From an uncultured Pseudomonadota bacterium (GTDB lineage Bacteria; Pseudomonadota; Gammaproteobacteria; Burkholderiales; SG8-39), in assembly GCA_903895005.1 (NCBI GenBank), contig CAITSH010000462.1, positions 1 through 5,135 on the forward strand: DNA of 5,135 nt, given 5' to 3'. The notes below the pieces were generated by a model, which saw nothing but the letters and a program-made list of their open reading frames with translations, did no database searches and had not been told where the DNA came from. Both the position numbers and the translations under genes were made by a program. This document shows, in pieces, positions 4,295-5,135 of this stretch. Position 1 is the stretch's first letter. Each line of letters begins with the position of its first letter.

Positions 4295-5135
4295 CCGCGA
4301 CGATGCTCGTCTGGCTCGTGGATTTAGTTCTGCCGTTCGCTTGCTTGAAACCACCGCCATCTTACGATCAAGCGATTGCATATGATCAAGCGGCACTGCG
4401 GCAAAGATGTCGGCCGCGAACTCATGCACGGCTTGCTGGGGCACAATTGTCGCAGCCCCCATGGTTTTTGATAATGCGACCGCCAGACTAAAGCTCTCGA
4501 CGCGGGCTGCGACAATCACCGGAAGTTCGTTTTGCTCGATTAGATGCTCTACCGCTCGCACAAACGTTCCGTCTCCTCGTATCAGCACTATGGGCAGTTG
4601 GCGAACCTCCCGGATGCCAGTGGAGCTTTTATCGGGGAGTAGGGCGCGTGGCACTACAAGAATGTATTTCAAGGTAGGGAATGGCTGGCATTCCATTTCG
4701 ACGGTGACCGCATCTGCGCGAACAATACCGAGGTCGAGGCTTCCGTTTTCCACCATCTCTATGATTTTTGCGGTCCCGTGGTTTTCGACGTCCATTGGTG
4801 AACCCACCGCCGACAGTATTTCCGCATAACGCGGCACAAGTAACCACCTCATGATGCTCTCGGCGGTGCCTAGCCGCAGTGCCCTACTTCTATTTTTAGA
4901 CTTTTCTGCCAACTCATGCAGGCCGCGAAAATAGGCCTGCGTCAGCGCCGCGAGTTTCAATCCCTCCTTACTCAGACGTAGATACTTCCCCTCTTTTACG
5001 AAGAGCTTAGCGTCCAGCGCTCGTTCCAGATCGCGCATTTGCCGGCTGTATTGGCTCTGCTCTACCCCTGTTTTGTTCGCAGCTGCCACCACCGAACCAG
5101 CTTCAACGATCTCGCAGAACGAGCGTAGGCGCTCC
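4265..5135 (-). CDS. LysR-family transcriptional regulator (5' end outside the window)
   Basis: The minus-strand frame enters at the right edge (first full codon at 5134) and ends at 4265, giving 289 residues. The usual ~300-residue LysR length suggests only a few residues are missing. A GTG at 5092 is internal: the frame before it reads ERLRSFCEIVEAGSV, the standard first helix of a LysR DNA-binding domain. The winged helix-turn-helix follows, with AANKTGVEQSQYSRQMRDLE as turn and recognition helix and LDAKLFVKEGKYLRLSKEG as wing. A linker helix leads to a periplasmic-binding-protein-like effector domain from about LRLGTAESIMRWLLVPR on, including LDLGIVRADAV and an AATIVPQQAV segment near the C-terminus. 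Such proteins control a neighbouring gene in response to a small molecule. The target is probably divergent and off the right edge, so the inducer cannot be guessed. The gene looks intact and is probably unrelated to the transposon. Confidence 0.93.
   Translation of the reverse strand, partial: ERLRSFCEIVEAGSVVAAANKTGVEQSQYSRQMRDLERALDAKLFVKEGKYLRLSKEGLKLAALTQAYFRGLHELAEKSKNRSRALRLGTAESIMRWLLVPRYAEILSAVGSPMDVENHGTAKIIEMVENGSLDLGIVRADAVTVEMECQPFPTLKYILVVPRALLPDKSSTGIREVRQLPIVLIRGDGTFVRAVEHLIEQNELPVIVAARVESFSLAVALSKTMGAATIVPQQAVHEFAADIFAAVPLDHMQSLDRKMAVVSSKRTAELNPRARRASSRLSRLFESLV

Noticed and set aside
4367..4393. Repeated GATCAAGCG near 4366 and 4384, considered as a regulatory direct repeat.
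   Set aside because: It lies inside the LysR coding sequence (encoding LDHMQSLDRK) and has only two copies.
4407..4829. 140-codon plus-strand ORF opposite the LysR gene.
   Set aside because: S/T/R-rich antisense shadow of a convincing LysR coding sequence, with no recognisable domain.
1..5135. CRISPR array, Cas12k/Cascade genes or guide RNA of a CRISPR-associated transposon.
   Set aside because: No regularly spaced repeats and no effector motifs on either strand. The element is Tn7-like, but nothing here shows guide-directed targeting.

Overview
The window is a bacterial chromosomal segment of moderately high GC (a little over half, judged by eye). It is dominated by the decayed front end of a Tn7-like transposon. 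The ORFs are compact, Shine-Dalgarno sequences are weak or absent, and an ECF-type sigma-like gene and a LysR regulator are present. This suits an environmental Gram-negative bacterium. A Verrucomicrobiota-like host is possible, but that is a weak inference.

Layout, left to right. Positions 1-1149 (minus strand) hold an RNA polymerase sigma-factor-like gene (346-1149) followed by an overlapping, probably translationally coupled gene of unknown function (1-368) that runs off the left edge. Positions 1019-1908 are an imperfect tandem duplication of about 445 bp, roughly 95% identical. It spans the 5' end of the sigma gene, the divergent promoter region and the first ~39 codons of tnsA. The left copy keeps the intact sigma 5' end and a dead tnsA start. 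The right copy keeps the live-looking tnsA start and a dead, frameshifted sigma 5' end.

Positions 1793-2594 (plus strand) encode a TnsA endonuclease with recognisable catalytic residues, broken once by an extra C in a run of six Cs. Its stop overlaps the start of tnsB by four bases (ATGA). tnsB (2591-3934) encodes the N-terminal DNA-binding part and the first two catalytic aspartates of the DDE transposase. It stops before the third catalytic residue, and no convincing remainder follows. No tnsC, tniQ/tnsD, Cas gene, guide array or clear transposon end lies in the window.

Positions 3998-4294 carry a small unrecognised gene starting just after the tnsB break. Its end overlaps tail-to-tail with a LysR-family regulator (4265 to beyond the right edge, minus strand). 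These two are probably host flank or a neighbouring cassette.

How the parts relate: TnsA and TnsB together form the cut-and-paste transposase of Tn7-like elements, TnsA cutting 5' ends and TnsB cutting and joining 3' ends. As read here, neither gene gives a full-length product, so the element looks immobile unless the sequence has errors or tnsA is rescued by frameshifting. The most unusual point is a sigma-like gene divergent from tnsA across a shared, duplicated control region that contains a plausible ECF-type promoter pointing back at the sigma gene. This raises the possibility of a sigma-controlled Tn7-like transposase operon.
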